DNA of 64,000 nucleotides from Silurus meridionalis (Eukaryota > Chordata > Actinopteri > Siluriformes > Siluridae): contig NC_060905.1 of NCBI RefSeq assembly GCF_014805685.1, positions 1,082,340 to 1,146,339 on the forward strand, given 5' to 3'. This document shows positions 1 to 12,769 of this stretch, in pieces. The notes under the pieces were generated by a model. The model did no database searches and had not been told where the DNA came from. It worked only from the letters and a program-made list of their open reading frames with translations. Position 1 is the first letter of the stretch; each line of letters opens with the position of its first letter. The translations under genes were made by a program, and so were the position numbers.

Positions 1-3000
1 TGTGGCATTGATGTGAAAGAAGCATCAGTGTATTCAGGTGTGTGTACACAGATCTTCAGAGAGGAGTTTGGGCTTCACCAGAGTAAAGTGTACTGTTTTG
101 TTCATCTGAGCATTCAGGAACATCTCGCAGCTCTGTATGTGCACCTGACTTTTATAAATGAAACGAAAAATGTTTTTCAGAAGAGTCAGTTTTCTAAAAG
201 GTCCATGCGGCTCAGAGACATTCCAGTGTCAGATGTTTACAAGAGTGCTGTAGATCAGGCTTTACAGAGTAAAAATGGACATCTGGATCTTTTCCTTCGC
301 TTTCTTCTGGGTCTCTCACTGGAGTCCAATCAGAACCTACTACAAACCATAATGACACAGACAGGAAGTAGCTCTCACAACACACAGGAAACAGTTGTTT
401 ACATCAAGAAGAAGATCAGAGAGAATCCATCAACAGAGAAATCCCTCAATCTGTTCCACTGTCTGAATGAACTGGAAGAACATTCTCTCGTTGAGGAAAT
501 CCAACAGTACCTGCAATCTGGAGATTTACATCAAAACAAACTTTCTTCTTCTCAGTGGTCTGCTGTGGTGTTTGTGTTACTGACATCAGCACAGGAACAG
601 GATGTGTTTGACCTTAATAAATATATAAACATAGACTGTACACCAGAGGAAGTTCTTTTGAAGCTCCTGCCTGTGGTTGCAGCATCCAGAAAAGCTGAGT
701 AAGTAATGTTGAATTTGACGGTTACACTGTTTATGTTAGCAGCAGAGGAGATGGAAATATTTTATCAGATTCTCTGATGGATCGCATACTTCTTACAAAT
801 CATCAGTGAAAATGTTTTCTGTATGCAGTACATCAATACTACATTCAATATAGAATCATTACACAATGCATTACATAGGGAGGTTTATGGACGTGGTGAG
901 GGAAGACGTGCAGGTAGTTGGTTTAAAAGAGGCAGATGTAGATGACAGTAGTATGGAGATGGATGATCTGCTGTGGTGACCCCTAACAGGAGCAGCCAAA
1001 AGAAGAAGAAGACACAATGCATTACGTAGCCTGTTTCATTATGACTAAATTAAATTGGTGTGTTATGCTAGTGGAATTGTACCCTGAATTTTGTTATTTG
1101 CAGTTTTAGTAATTGTGACCTGAAAGAAAAAGGCTGTGCAGGATTGGCCTCAGTGCTCAGCTCTGATTCCTCCAATCTGAGAGAACTGGATCTGTCTGGG
1201 AACAGATTCAAAAATTCAGGAATGAAGGGTCTTGCTCTGGGTATGAAGAATCCTCACTGTAAACTGGAGATACTGAAGTAAGATTCTTTCTCCGAAATAT
1301 AAATGACAAGAGATTATATATAATCACTCATAAATCACTCAGTATTTTAATTAACATTTGTCCATGATACTGTATGTAAAAAGTAAATGAAAATTGTACA
1401 CATCTTTTAATTCATTTGGTCAGCTAGGCTTAGCTAGACTTGATGTTTCAATCTGTGTGTTCTGAGAGCGTGAAGTGTGTGTCATTGTCTCTTTGCAGGT
1501 TCTGTAGTTGTCGTTTCTCAGATGAAGGTTGTGCTGCTCTGGCTTCAGCTCTGACATCAAACCCCTCACACCTGAGAGAACTGGATCTGTCTGGGAATTA
1601 TCTCAAAGATGCAGGAATGAAATGTCTCTCTGCTGTACTGAGGAACCCTTACTTTAAACTGGAGATACTGAGGTAAATTATCGCATAACCTGCTCCTCAG
1701 CAGGTGGGGGGGGGTTGGGTATTCTTCAGGACATCTATCATCAGGGTTTGCACAGTGGGACCTTTTTACTTTATTGTCTAAGAAGCCAAATACTGAATAT
1801 CACATATGAACAAATGATACATACTGAGTAAATAACATTTCAGACACAATATGGACGAATGCTCTGTTTTTCTTTTTGTTTTTTTGGCGTTGCTAGAGGA
1901 AATAGATACTGAAGAAGCTAGACACACATGATTTGTACATTCCTTTTAGGTGCTTCTGTCACCAAGTCAAATTCCTTGTGTGTAAACATACTTAAATACG
2001 TAAATAAATTCTGATTCTGAAATTTGACATTAATATAAATTAAAAAGACAAAGTTGATTATATATTATGAAGACTAATAACAACCTGCTAAAATTCCACA
2101 AGCATGTTTTATTAAACTGGTTGTATTATATTTGCTGCTTCTACATGTAGTAGTTCCATACTTTATGTATTGCTGTGGTAGAGATGAAAGTGGCAGTGGA
2201 GCAGCAATTTTCTGCTTCTGAACTGAGAGAGTAAAGAGTGTATCATTGTCTTTCTGCAGGTTGAATCGTTGTGGTGTTTCAGATGAAAGCTGTTCTGCTC
2301 TGGCTTCAGCTTTGAGATCAAACCCCTCACACTTGAGAGAAGTGGATTTGTCTAAAAATTATCTAAGAGACTCAGGGGTGAAGTGTCTCTCTAATGGACT
2401 GGAGAATCCTCTCTGTAAACTGGAGACACTAAAGTAAGATCTTTCATCTCAATTACACACATTCTACATTAGTGATGCTTAAGCAGAGGTTTTAGGTTCA
2501 GCATCAAATATCACTACACTCTGATTAAATCCACCCCAGTGGAATGACCCTGAATTATTATCGGTTTGAATATTTTTTCTTTGGGCCTAGAGCATAGTTT
2601 TAACCTAAAAGTGGCAGTGCCAAGTTTTCTTATTTTTAACAATTATAACATATTTGCATTATATTTAGGAGAGATGGCAGTGGAGTTTTTAACCAGTATT
2701 AACCAATCATTATCAATTTTGTTTGTGGACAGGGTTGTGAAAACTCTGTCAAATTCAATTTTATGTGTATTTTTTATTTTTTTTTATTATTTGCCAATTA
2801 AACAGTTAAAAACATATTTTTTTGCAAGAACCACTCTCTCTGAATAAAGAGCAGTATTCCTATTGCCAATTTGAACATTGCTTAGACACTAAATCTATAA
2901 TTAATGTTAGAATTAAGATTAAGGTAAGCAGTAAGTAGTTACCAACATTTTTGCACTTGACTATCTAACTAGTTCATGTTACAGTTTTATGTTACTATTA

Positions 3001-6000
3001 AACGGAACAGCAATAAATAAGTTAGCAAGCAGTGGCAGCAACCAGTATCAGGGATTTCTTCCTCACTCTTTTTGTAGAAGTACATGGCATGATGAATGAG
3101 GAAAATGAAAGAGAGAGAGAAGGTTGGATGGTGTGGAGATGTGAAGCAGGAAGTGGATAGGATTAGTAAGGAGGAAGTGGAGAGGATGAAGAGTGGAAAG
3201 TCGGTAGGACCAGATGACATACCGGTAGAAGCATGGAGATGTTTGGGAGAGATGCAGTGGAGTTTTTAACCAGATTGTTTAACAGGATTTTGGAAGGTGA
3301 GAAGATGCCTGAGGAATGGAGAAGGAGTGTGTTGGTACTGATCTTTAAGAATAAGGGAGATGTCCAGACCTGCAGTAACTACAGGGGAATAAGGTTGGTC
3401 AGTCACACGATGAAGTTATGAGAAAGAGTAGTGGAAGCCAGGCTGAGAGAAGGTGACCCTCTGTGAGCAGCAGTATGGTTTCATGCCGAGGAAGAGCACC
3501 ACAGACACATTATTTGCTTTGAGAATATTGATGGAGAAGTATAGAGAAGGTCAGAAGAAGTTGCATTGTGTGTTTGTATATTTAGAGAAAGTGGAGAGGA
3601 GTTGTGGTATTGTATGAGGAAGTCTGGTGTGTCAGAAGTATGTGAGGGTGGTGCAGGACATGTATGAGGACAGTGTGAAGTGTGCAGTAGGAACAACAGG
3701 CTGGTTCAAGGTGAAGGTTGGACTGCATCAAGGATCAGCTCTGAGCCCTTTCCTGTTTGCAGTGGTGATCGACAGGCTGACGGACGAGTTCAGACAGGAG
3801 TCTCTGTGGACTATGATATTTGTGGATGATATTGTTACTTGTGGTGAAAGTTGGGAGCAGGTTGAGAAGATCCTGTAGAGGTGGAGGTATGTGCTGGAGA
3901 GAAAAGGGAATGAAAGTCAGCAGGAGTAAGACAAAGTACATGTGTGTGAATAAGAGGGAGGGCAGTGGAGGGGTGCGGTAGCAGGGAGAAGATATGAAGA
4001 AGGTAGAGGTGTTCAGGTACCTGGGGTCAACAGTGCAGAGTAATAGTGTGTGCTAGAGAAGTGAAGAAAAGAGTGCAGGCAGGGTGGAGTGTGTGGAGAA
4101 GAGTGATAGCAGGAGTGATTTGTAATAGAAGAGTACCTGTGAGAGTGAAAGGGAAAGTTTATAGGACTGTGGTGAGACCTGAGATGATGTATGGTTTAGA
4201 GACAGTGGCATTGAGTAAAAGACAGGAGGTGGAGCTGGAGGTAGCAGAGCTGAAGATGTTGAGTTTTTTATTGGGAGTGATGGCGATGGACAGGATTAGA
4301 AACTTCCAGGTGAATGCTTAGGCACTGGTATGATGGTCAAAGTCTTCAGGCAGCTAGAAACCGTCTCTTGGGTCAGTTAAAGGGTTGAAGATATCAGTAA
4401 AGACCTGTGCCAGTTGTCCAGCGCATGTTTTGAAAACACGTCCCGGTATGCAGTCTGGACCAGTTACCTTGCGTGTATCCACTCTGCTAAACGCTGAATG
4501 GTTGGTGTCGGTTTGTAGTCTGTGATGGTCTGGATGCCTTTGCACATGCGTCTGTGGTCAGAGTTGTGGAAGTGCTCTTCGATATGGAGTTTGAATGTGT
4601 GTTTGGATCTACGAATGCCTTTTTTTTTTCAGGTTGGCCCTGGCTCTGCTGTAGTCCTCTGTGTTCTCAGATTTAAAAGCAGAATTTTTTCTCCTAACAG
4701 GAGATGGACCTCAAAATTCATCCACGGCTTCTGCTTAGGAAAGTATTTGAACAATTAAGAGTGTGTCATTGTCTCTCTGCAGGTTGTGTGGTTGTGATGT
4801 CACTGATGAAGGTTGTGCTGCTCTGACTTCAGCTCTGAGATCAAACCCCTCACACCTGAGAGAACTGGATCTGTCTGAGAATAAACTCAGAGACTCAGGT
4901 GTGAAATGTCTCTCTGCTGTACTGGAGAATCCTCACTGTAAGCTGGAGATACTGAGGTAAGATCATCTGAAGTCACATGACCTGCTCTTCAGTAAGATTT
5001 GATTGTTAATCATAAACATAATAATGTCAAGCAGTCATTCATGCAATGGTGTGCAAAATCATGATCCTACTGAACAGCTACTTCAATTAGCGAATCCAAA
5101 ATTATGTACTAAAGTATTTGCAGTATGTGCTCTCAATCCAACAGTGTGTCTGCTTTCTTCCAATCTACATTATATTGTATTAGACACATCACCTCAGTTT
5201 GAAGCTTGTAGCACAAACCTTAAAATCTATTACCTGACGTTTAATTTATGGTTGTGCATCATACACTATTTCAGATTTATAAGTACACTTTATTAAATTA
5301 CCTAACAAATAATAACCTGGAGTCATTTAATTTAAAGGTGTATTGATTTGGTCTATTGTCAAGAAAAAATTTTAGGAAGTGTGACTGCATTCATGAGACT
5401 TGGGAGTTTATCCCTGAAACTGAGAATGCTCAACTGCCCTAATTAATATTAACAATTGCCTCTTTTCATATCACCCAATCCTATAACTACATTTACAGCA
5501 TTCAGCAGACACTCTGATCTAGTGTAACTTACATTCTGCAGTTTCAGCTTATTGGTGCAGGGATTTGAACTCACAACCTCTTGATCTGAAGCCAAACATC
5601 TTAACCTCTGAGCTACCACTTCCCCATCTTATAACTAAAGATGTTCACTGGAGCTGAGATATAAAACTTTGTCTCAGGATTTGAAAAGATAAGAAATAAT
5701 AAAATGTGTCACTGTGCTCCAGAATCACCACAGCCATCCCACCATATTTATGCACATAGAGGTGAAAATATTTTTAGTGTACTTTAGAAAAACTAAAGCA
5801 TTCTGACAATGTATAAATCTTATAGATCCTACAGACTCCTCAGAACACTACAATAAACACGTGTATTCCATACTCATTCCTGACATGCATTCGCATACAT
5901 TTTGTTGAGAGAGTGGTGTGTGTGTCATTGTCTCTCTGCAGGTTGTGTTATTGTGGTGTCTCAGATGAAGGTTGTGCTGCTCTGACTTCAGCTCTGAGAT

Positions 6001-9000
6001 CAAACCCCTCACACCTGAGAGAACTGGAACTGTCAAGGAATAAATTCAGAGACTCAGGAATGAAGTGTCTCTCTGCTGTACTGGAGAATCCACACTGTAA
6101 CCTGGAGATACTGAGGTAAGATCATCTCTCTGAGAGTCACATGATCTGCTCCTCAGTAACACACATTCACTAATAGTGAGACTGAAACAGTGGTTCAGCT
6201 TTAGGTCCTGAGTTAAATAATTTTATATCACTTTAACACTGATTAATGTGATGTATTAATCTAGCTAAATAAACTGCACCTACAGCCGTCCCACAGCACA
6301 TACCCCAACTATTATCTCAGTAATTTAAAGGAAATATTTTGTCTCTAAATATATTTTAAATTAAACCTGCAATTAAATATTTAGTGGAACCAGTACAGGC
6401 CATACATCCCACACCTGATAAATGTTACATATTACTGAAAATATGAACATATTTGTTCTCCATAATGAGGTAAACACCCAGAAAATAATTACTTTTTTCA
6501 ACCTGGATCTAAAAAGTATTTCTCTCTACACAGGTTGTGTGGTTGTGATGTCTCAGATGAAGGTTGTGCTGCTCTGACTTCAGCACTGAGATCAAACCCC
6601 TCACACCTGAGAGAACTGGATATGTCCTGGAATGAAATCAGAGACTCAGGAGTGAAGATTCTCTCTGCTGTACTGGAGAATCCTCACTGTAAACTGGAGA
6701 TACTGAGGTAAGATCATCTCTCTGAGAGTCACATGACCTGCTCCTCAGACAAACACACTGATTAATTCAACACTTACACACACACACACACACACACACA
6801 ACATACAACATGTTGTCGGGATAGTGGGAAAGCAAAAAAAAAAAAAAAAAAGTCAGAATCCACCATCTCTCTTTTCCTCAAAGAAATATACTGCTGGTGA
6901 GGCGAACATATAACTGTAAACTTAGCATGCTTCAGACATTTGGGTTTCAAAAAAAGATACTGGATAGGCGTAGCCTTTGTCAGTCTGCTTTTGACATGAG
7001 GAACCCAAGCTCAACCTGATGGTCTTCCTAGGGAGGACCTGTTTGACTGATGAGCCTGTCAAGACCCAAAACCCAGCAAACTCGAAGGTGGGCTCCCGAG
7101 TGATGCTCTAACCCAAACAGCCTTTTGTTACAACCAACAATATTTCACAGATTGTATTGTATGGGTTGTGTTTGGAATAGCAAACCTGCATGGACTAGGC
7201 ATACAGACACCAGTCCAGGTGTTCCTGCATTCCAAAACAGTAATGCCATGCCTACCTCAATGTCACAAAGGAGCAAGCTGAAAAGTTTGTTTAGAAGCCG
7301 GAACGGGGAGCTCGGTAGCAATGTTTGATTTTGCTTCATGATTCTGTTCCATTGTTTTTATTGGTGTGATGATCTGGTTATGACATACACTATATTGCCA
7401 AAGTATTCGGTCACTTGGTCATTAGTTTGGTATTTGATTTTTGAACATTGAATTCCATATTTAGTCCCAATTTGCTCTTATGTTTCCCGCCACTCTTCTG
7501 GAAAGCTGTTCCACATTTATCTGAGACTATGTCTGGTCTTTTTCTTCCTCCCCCTGTTTGAGAGCCACCTGCTGGACTCAGGTGACCATTCATACAAACT
7601 TCGTTCATGTTATTGGTCAGGTAGCCAGACAAGCTAATGTTTTACAGTTATGGCCATTCATACAGACAATATTCATACTGATGACCAGCCATTAAACAGG
7701 CAGGAGTGTGTCCATCAATACACACACACTTTTCAAGCATTTCTATTATTAAAACAAACAGACAAATCATATAAAACTGTAAAGGGAGATATATTGTATC
7801 TCACAGATGTAAAATAGGCTCAGATATTCCATCCACTTGCAGATCACCAGGTCCCTGTCGTCACTTCGTGCAAGAATATTTTCTGCATCGCTGCTTCATG
7901 CAATCTCCAATAAAACAACTTTTTTGAATGTCCACTTTTTCTTTCCTTTGCGAGCAAACCTGTTTTTTTGAAAGAGCCGAGAGAAGCATCCACTTCCTTC
8001 CAGGTGCGTCACAGTGTATGTAACGTGCTCTTTGACCACTAAGAGCTTCTAAAACAAAGAGCTTGCCCATGTGGGAAATAAAAACCTTCTATATATAATT
8101 AGAATCCTGCACTTATTGGCTACATTTCCCATCAATAATGAAATAATAGGTTTAAAATGATGGGTGGTGCAGATGGTGGATGGTCTCATTGTGTTTGTAG
8201 CTCTATAGTCTATAAAACATGCTTCTTTTTTGTGTTTTAAGTTATTCCGTAACAAATACAAAAAAAACCTTCCCCCCGAGACACAGTATATTACATCGTT
8301 ATTGTTTTATTGGATTAAAAGTACTTTTTGGCACGTTCAGTGGATCCTTACCTTTCGAAAATAAACTGGGATTTGCATTTGTGACTCATTACACAATACA
8401 CATACAAACAAGTATTTGGTGCCTATTTGTTGATGTGTTCTGGCTACAGTAATTCAGCAAATACATTCCTTATAAGTGTTCCATTGAAGACGAATCCATC
8501 TAAAACCAATGTTTGAAGCTTAGACCTTTAGAATGATATGTTGTTTGTCATGATCACTTTTTATAAAAAAAAATTTTTTGTCCAATTTATTATTTTTTTT
8601 TTTAAGGTGTAGCAACATACACTATATTGCCAAAAGTATTGGGTCAGCTGGTCATAAGTACAGTATTTTTTTTGTGCACGTGTTTTTTGCACGTGTTTGT
8701 ACATGTGTTTTTTGTGCATTGTATTCCACATTTAGTCCCAACTCTTCTAATTCCCTCCACTATTCTGAGAAGAAGTTCCACTAGATTTTGGATTGTTTCT
8801 GGACATTTGTGTTCATCATCCACAAGTGTATTATGAAAGGCAGGTACTGATGTGGGTGAGGAGACCTGGGGTGCAGCCAGCGTTCACATTCATCCCAAAG
8901 GTGTTCAGTAGGGATGAAATCAGAGCTCGATAGAAGGCCACTCAAGATCTTCTTTCCAAGCATTTTAACCACATCTTCAGGGAGCTCACTTTGGGCACAG

Positions 9001-11762
9001 GTACATTGCCATGCTGGAACAGATTTGGGTTTTCAAGTTTAAGTGAATGCATCATTTTATTATAGCGCCATCTAAAGACATCCTGTACAAGAGCACCTCC
9101 AGCTTTGTGCTAACAGTTTGGAAAAGAAGCACATATAGCAGAAAGGTCCGGTGACCCAATACTTTTGGCAATATAGTGTATATTATAAGTGCTGATACGT
9201 ATGTAGATACACAAACATATAGACATAGCTAGTAAATGTACCTTACTTACAGTTATATATTTTTTAAACAGCTAACAGAAAGCCATTACATAATGGATTT
9301 CAATCAATTACATTCAATTCTTACATTATTAAAATCCTTAAATGTTTTTAACAAATGTAATTGTTGTGCTGTAGACCGTGCATTCGTCTTATATCCCTCA
9401 ACTAAACTTTGGCTTGATGGAGCACACATCACAAATGCCTTTCTGAACTGCTCTTTGTGTTCTGAACTGAGAAAGTAGTGTGTCCATTGTCGCTCTGCAG
9501 GTTGTGCAGTTGTGGTGTATCAGATGAAGGCTGTGCTGCTCTGGGATCAAACCCCTCACACCTGAGAGAACTGGATCTGTCTTGGAATAAACTTGGAGAC
9601 TCAGGAGTGAAGTGTCTCTCTGCTGTACTGGAGAATCCTCACTGTAAACTGGAGACATTGAGGTAAGATCATATTCCTGAGAGTCACATGACCTGCTCCT
9701 CAGCAAAGCCAGTTTTACACTGTAAAATTCCAGAGATCTATTATGATTATTGCTTTTCACTCGAAGAATATGAATATAATTTAATAATAACACTGTGGTA
9801 ATGTGTTTTTGATAATGTGTCAATATTTTCACTCCGCAAGAGAGCATAAAAATTTTCACATTGTTAAATCAATAAAATACGTGGCCAGTGATTGCATGCA
9901 CAATATCAAGTTGCAAATCTGAAATCTGCAATTCATCCTCTATTTCTTTTCATGCCTTTTTGTTTCTACACTTATCCTTCAGTTGACACATTATAGAAAC
10001 ATTCTGACTATTGGTGCAATTCAGCAAACTTTCTATTTCTTTTTCTTTCACTGTTGCCACAATCATGTGCTGTAAACATTTGACCATCTCCCATTAGTAG
10101 ATTTTAGATGAGGGATGTTTCAGCAATAACCGAGACTTCCTAATTGGATGCAGCTGCCCTAAACCTGATGAAAAAGTATTCTCTTTATATAACTATGTAC
10201 AATAGAGTCATCATTTGCTAATGCGTACTCAGGCGCTAATTGTAATTAGCTTGTAAGCAATTTATGAATGTAAGCATCAGAGCAGTTTTTGAATAAACAT
10301 TTTTTAACATGAACTTTATTTAGTTTAAATGATCAACTCAATTATGGATATTTGAGTGCAAAACGGTTGCAAAATGTTTGTAGCAATTCGACATTCTTTT
10401 GGATTCTGTCTGTTTTTTCCACATTAAATCTTTATGCTGTTCATTTGGAGACATTCCCAACAGAAGATCATTTTAACCTTAAAGTGAAGAGAAATCCAAA
10501 GAGAAACAGGGCAACAGGATGAATTATGAAGGGCCAGATTTACAGAATAAGTCAAGATCACTGGTATCTCTGGAGCAGCATGGCAGAAGAGGGAGAGGAA
10601 AGTGATGGAGAAAGATGGAAACACAGATTATTAGGGATGCTCATTTTTGTTTAATAGTTAAAAGACTATCTTCAGCTTGGTCAGAGTGCAAAGTAGAGAT
10701 CTTCTGCAAAAACAAATGTAACATCATAAAAGAGAGAGCCAGAAGGTAACAGGGATATAAAGCTCTAGCCTCTCCACTATACACAACCCTGATTGAACAC
10801 ATTTTTGGGAGTGAGTAGATGGAATAAAAAAATCCCAGTTTACACTACAGATCTTTTGTGAAGCAGGTGTTCAATCCCATCACATCCCATTTGTTCTTGT
10901 TCAGGAAAAGTACAGTTTAAAGGAAAAGAAAAAGATAATTTTGAATTTAATGGCTTCAACATGTTTTTCTGTAATAAATGGACATTCGGTGGAACCCAGA
11001 TGAGGATGAGGTTCCCTCTTGAGTCTGGTTTCTCTCAAGGTTTCTTCCTTCTGCATCTCAGGGAGTTTTTCCTTCACCACAGTCTCCACCGACTTGTTCA
11101 TCAGGGACAAACTTACACTTATAAACATCATCATTTTTATCTCCACATTATCTGTGTAAAGCTGCTCTGAGACAATGTTCATCATAAAAAAGAGCAATAC
11201 AAATAAATGAAATGAATTGAATTGAATTGTGTTATTGTCTCTCTGCAGGTTGTGGTATTGTGATGTCTCAGATGAAGGCTGTGCTGCTCTGACTTCAGCT
11301 CTAAAATCAAATCCCTCACACCTGAGAGACTTGGATTTATATTTTAACAATGTAGGAGACTCGGGACATAAGCTGCTCTTCAGCCTTAAAGATGATAAAC
11401 ATTACAAACTACAGAACCTGCGGTGGGTTCATTCAGATCAACATGTAAAACATACAGTTCACTTGTATTTGTATTGTGCTTTTAAAAGTGGTCTCAGAAA
11501 TAATTGTTAACAAAAATAATAGATTAGGAATATAAATATTTATACACTGTCACTATTCATTGATCTACATTACTATATACCCAGTAGGTGACAGGAGTGT
11601 TATACAACGAGTTAAACATATTAACATGTAAATAATCTGATCCGATTTCTATAAAGATACTGACTGCAGATTAAGTAAATTAGTAAGTGTTTTTTTTCTC
11701 CTTGACTGAGCTTTGAATTTAAAATACTAATATGTTTGTTTTCTTTTATTTTTAGGGTGTAA
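1..11762 (+). CDS. NLR gene A, 5'-truncated by window edge (NACHT end plus eight LRR exons)
   Basis: Cytosolic NLR-type innate sensor of the fish NLRC/NLRP-like family; the ligand is unknown. Seen: the 3' part of the large NACHT exon (1-698, donor GTAAGT at 699), then exons 1104-1277, 1499-1672, 2260-2433, 4783-4956, 5942-6115, 6534-6707, 9501-9662 and 11249-11422, and a short terminal exon from 11756 giving Arg-Val-stop (stop 11760-11762). Each LRR exon is 174 bases (58 residues, two ribonuclease-inhibitor-like repeats with the LRELDLS pattern), except 9501-9662, which lacks four codons. All junctions are phase 2 and the joined reading frame is open throughout. The NACHT part carries the helical motif [15 protein letters not shown]. 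The last LRR exon has the GDSG...LLFSL form typical of the array's end. P-loop and N-terminus lie outside the window. No B30.2 exon was seen after the stop. Confidence 0.85.
861..1029 (+). mobile_element. 5'-truncated RTE-like LINE 3' end with target-site duplication
   Basis: The 133-base insert (879-1011) matches the C-terminal coding end and 3' end of the RTE-like element seen at 12.8-14.0 kb, ending in an AAG-type tail. It is flanked by an 18-base direct repeat, ACACAATGCATTACATAG at 861-878 and the same with one change at 1012-1029. It sits in intron 1 of the visible part of gene A. Confidence 0.85.
1104..1277 (+). CDS. Gene A first LRR exon
   Basis: The acceptor TTTGCAG ends at 1103 and the donor GTAAGA begins at 1278. 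The translation starts with the [11 protein letters not shown] motif shared by the first LRR exon of genes B and C ([22 protein letters not shown]). This marks it as the first LRR exon by position and type. It is open in phase 2 although the exon contains no usable start codon of its own. Confidence 0.8.
2720..4321 (+). mobile_element. Degenerate RTE-like non-LTR retrotransposon fragment
   Basis: Broken reverse-transcriptase frames run in the plus direction: [19 protein letters not shown] near 3310, [16 protein letters not shown] near 3720, FVDD (for FADD) near 3820, and a C-terminal part at 4046-4321 that stops after MDRIRN. A leader of about 330 bases (2720-3050) is shared in inverted orientation with the copy near 45.1 kb. 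Frameshifts and stops make it inactive. The RTE assignment rests on the family-typical RT sequence and the AAG tail of the related copies. Confidence 0.75.
4340..4700 (-). mobile_element. Rex1/L2-like LINE fragment
   Basis: The minus-strand frame reads [20 protein letters not shown], the start of a fish CR1/L2/Rex1-type reverse transcriptase. It is preceded by an endonuclease-RT linker pattern ([13 protein letters not shown]) around 4510-4545. It lies next to the RTE fragment, inside gene A's third visible LRR intron. Confidence 0.55.
5488..5632 (-). mobile_element. tRNA-headed SINE
   Basis: On the minus strand it begins with a tRNA-like head containing box A TAGCTCAGAGGTTAAGA and box B GAGTTCAAATCCC. 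It ends in the fish tail ending GCTGAATGCTGTAAATG. It has diverged and has no cloverleaf-competent tRNA. Confidence 0.65.
6534..6707 (+). CDS. Gene A sixth LRR exon
   Basis: The acceptor CTACACAG ends at 6533 and the donor GTAAGATC starts at 6708. The frame reads [18 protein letters not shown] and ends HCKLEILR, matching its neighbours. It is easy to miss because the open frame has no methionine near its start and both ends are intronic. Confidence 0.8.
6776..6850. repeat. CA microsatellite and poly-A tract
   Basis: An (AC)n run at about 6776-6799 is followed by a poly-A run at 6835-6850 in a gene A intron. Confidence 0.85.
6860..8617. other. Gene A intronic DNA, mostly unassigned
   Basis: No exon or complete element is recognised. 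One Tc1-type inverted-repeat end with the CACTATATTGCCAAA motif starts near 7388 and is followed by about 250 bases of related sequence (ATTCCATATTTAGTCCCAA). The rest, including 6900-7330 and 7860-8610, shows only short chance frames and AT-rich sequence. Confidence 0.5.
8618..9180. mobile_element. Non-autonomous Tc1/mariner element with TA target sites
   Basis: About 30-base terminal inverted repeats: CACTATATTGCCAAAAGTAT at the left end and its complement near 9151-9178. A TA dinucleotide lies at each edge (8618-8619 and 9179-9180). No transposase frame remains, and the internal sequence matches the elements near 51.5, 57.6 and 59.1 kb. Confidence 0.85.
9501..9662 (+). CDS. Gene A seventh LRR exon with a 12-base in-frame deletion
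   Basis: The acceptor CTCTGCAG ends at 9500 and the donor GTAAGATC starts at 9663. At 162 bases it is 12 shorter than the standard 174. The segment reads [11 protein letters not shown] where neighbours read [15 protein letters not shown], so four residues of the helix are lost and the frame is kept. Confidence 0.8.
9693..10974. other. Gene A intronic DNA, no feature recognised
   Basis: AT-rich sequence between the seventh LRR exon and the repeat before the last LRR exon. Only chance open frames are present, and I see no exon, tRNA or clear transposon. Confidence 0.5.
10975..11228 (+). repeat. Dispersed teleost repeat abutting an NLR acceptor
   Basis: Carries the recurrent blocks GAGTCTGGTTTCTCTCAAGG, GGGAGTTTTTCCTT and GCTGCTCTGAGACAATG and ends in AATAAATGAAATGAATTGAA. 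A second copy lies at about 52680-52885. Its end is only about 20 bases from the acceptor at 11248. Confidence 0.7.
11249..11422 (+). CDS. Gene A last LRR exon
   Basis: The acceptor CTCTGCAG ends at 11248 and the donor is GTGGGT at 11423. The second half reads [17 protein letters not shown] instead of the usual [11 protein letters not shown]. The same terminal form occurs at 50545-50718 in gene C. The downstream exon at 11756 supplies the stop. Confidence 0.8.
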
Positions 11763-12300
11763 AGACCTTCGTTTGATAGAGACTCCAATGAAGACATTTT
11801 TATTTAACGTTCTCCATCACAGTGGTGTTTATCACATGGGAAACGTAACATTTTGGTGATTTGCAGAGATCTGTTTCTGTTCTTACTTCATGTGATTCTT
11901 CCTGTGTGTATAAACATATGCTAAATATTCTTCCATTAAATGACATAATTGATACTTCATATTTTTAGTCGAATCTTCTCCAAATTTGGCTCATATCATC
12001 TTGAGGCCTATCTAAATAAAATAATATTTAATATTTAAAGCTGTTCACTCATAAGATTGTCAAATGCAGGAAAGATGATGATTGGATGTATCCTTGGTAA
12101 ATTTTATCTTTATCTTCAGGACCTTGCCTTACTAGACTTTATCTTCAGGACCTTGCCTTAATGCCCCTAAAAATGTAACACTGGCCACCTATGGTCAAAA
12201 ACTGACAATTTCCAAATTTTTATTTTAAGAACTTTACAGTAAAACAGTTCTGTGATTCCGTAGTGTAAACACAATTAAGCACAAGCAGAATTCAAAATGT
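11763..12300 (+). other. Gene A 3' UTR and flank
   Basis: Sequence after the stop resembles that after the stops of B (29329) and C (50887), for example the GATGCAGATTCCAA-like and GGTGTTT blocks. A candidate polyadenylation hexamer AATAAA lies at 12015-12020. Confidence 0.55.
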
Positions 12301-12331
12301 ATTATACATTGTTTTATGCCTTAAAAAAAAG

Positions 12332-12336
<5 letters not shown>

Positions 12337-12407
<71 letters not shown>

Positions 12408-12444
12408 GTGGTTTTAACTACTGAATGTGAGGCCATTCAAAATT

Positions 12445-12487
<43 letters not shown>

Positions 12488-12498
12488 TACTACTACTA
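12337..12498. repeat. TA and ATT microsatellites
   Basis: A pure (TA)n run at about 12337-12405 and an (ATT)n run at about 12446-12486 that turns into (ACT)n. The repeats make spurious open frames. Confidence 0.9.
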
Positions 12499-12769
12499 AA
12501 CCTTGCAGAGTCATACCCTACAGGAACAGATATCTCTGCAGCCTTCCAATTTGTTTATTTACTAAAGATTTTCTTTTTACCATGTTTATTTTTTTACAGA
12601 CATTAGAATTAATTTAAGACTTTCCATCGTTAGTGTGAAGTTTTAGTTTGCTATTTTGCAAGATTTTGTTTTAATTAGTTAACTATCTCTGATTGGGGTT
12701 ATCTTAAAATATCTTAAACATAATCCCAATATAAAATCCTAAAATTCCTAGCAAATTGTGTAGGAGAAA

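Noticed and set aside
3233..4321. Reverse transcriptase as a host gene
   Set aside because: The frames are broken, the FADD motif is mutated, and related copies occur elsewhere in the window; it is a dead LINE.
12297..12617. Open frame of Tyr-Ile and Ile repeats
   Set aside because: It is the translation of TA and ATT microsatellites with no splice or protein evidence.
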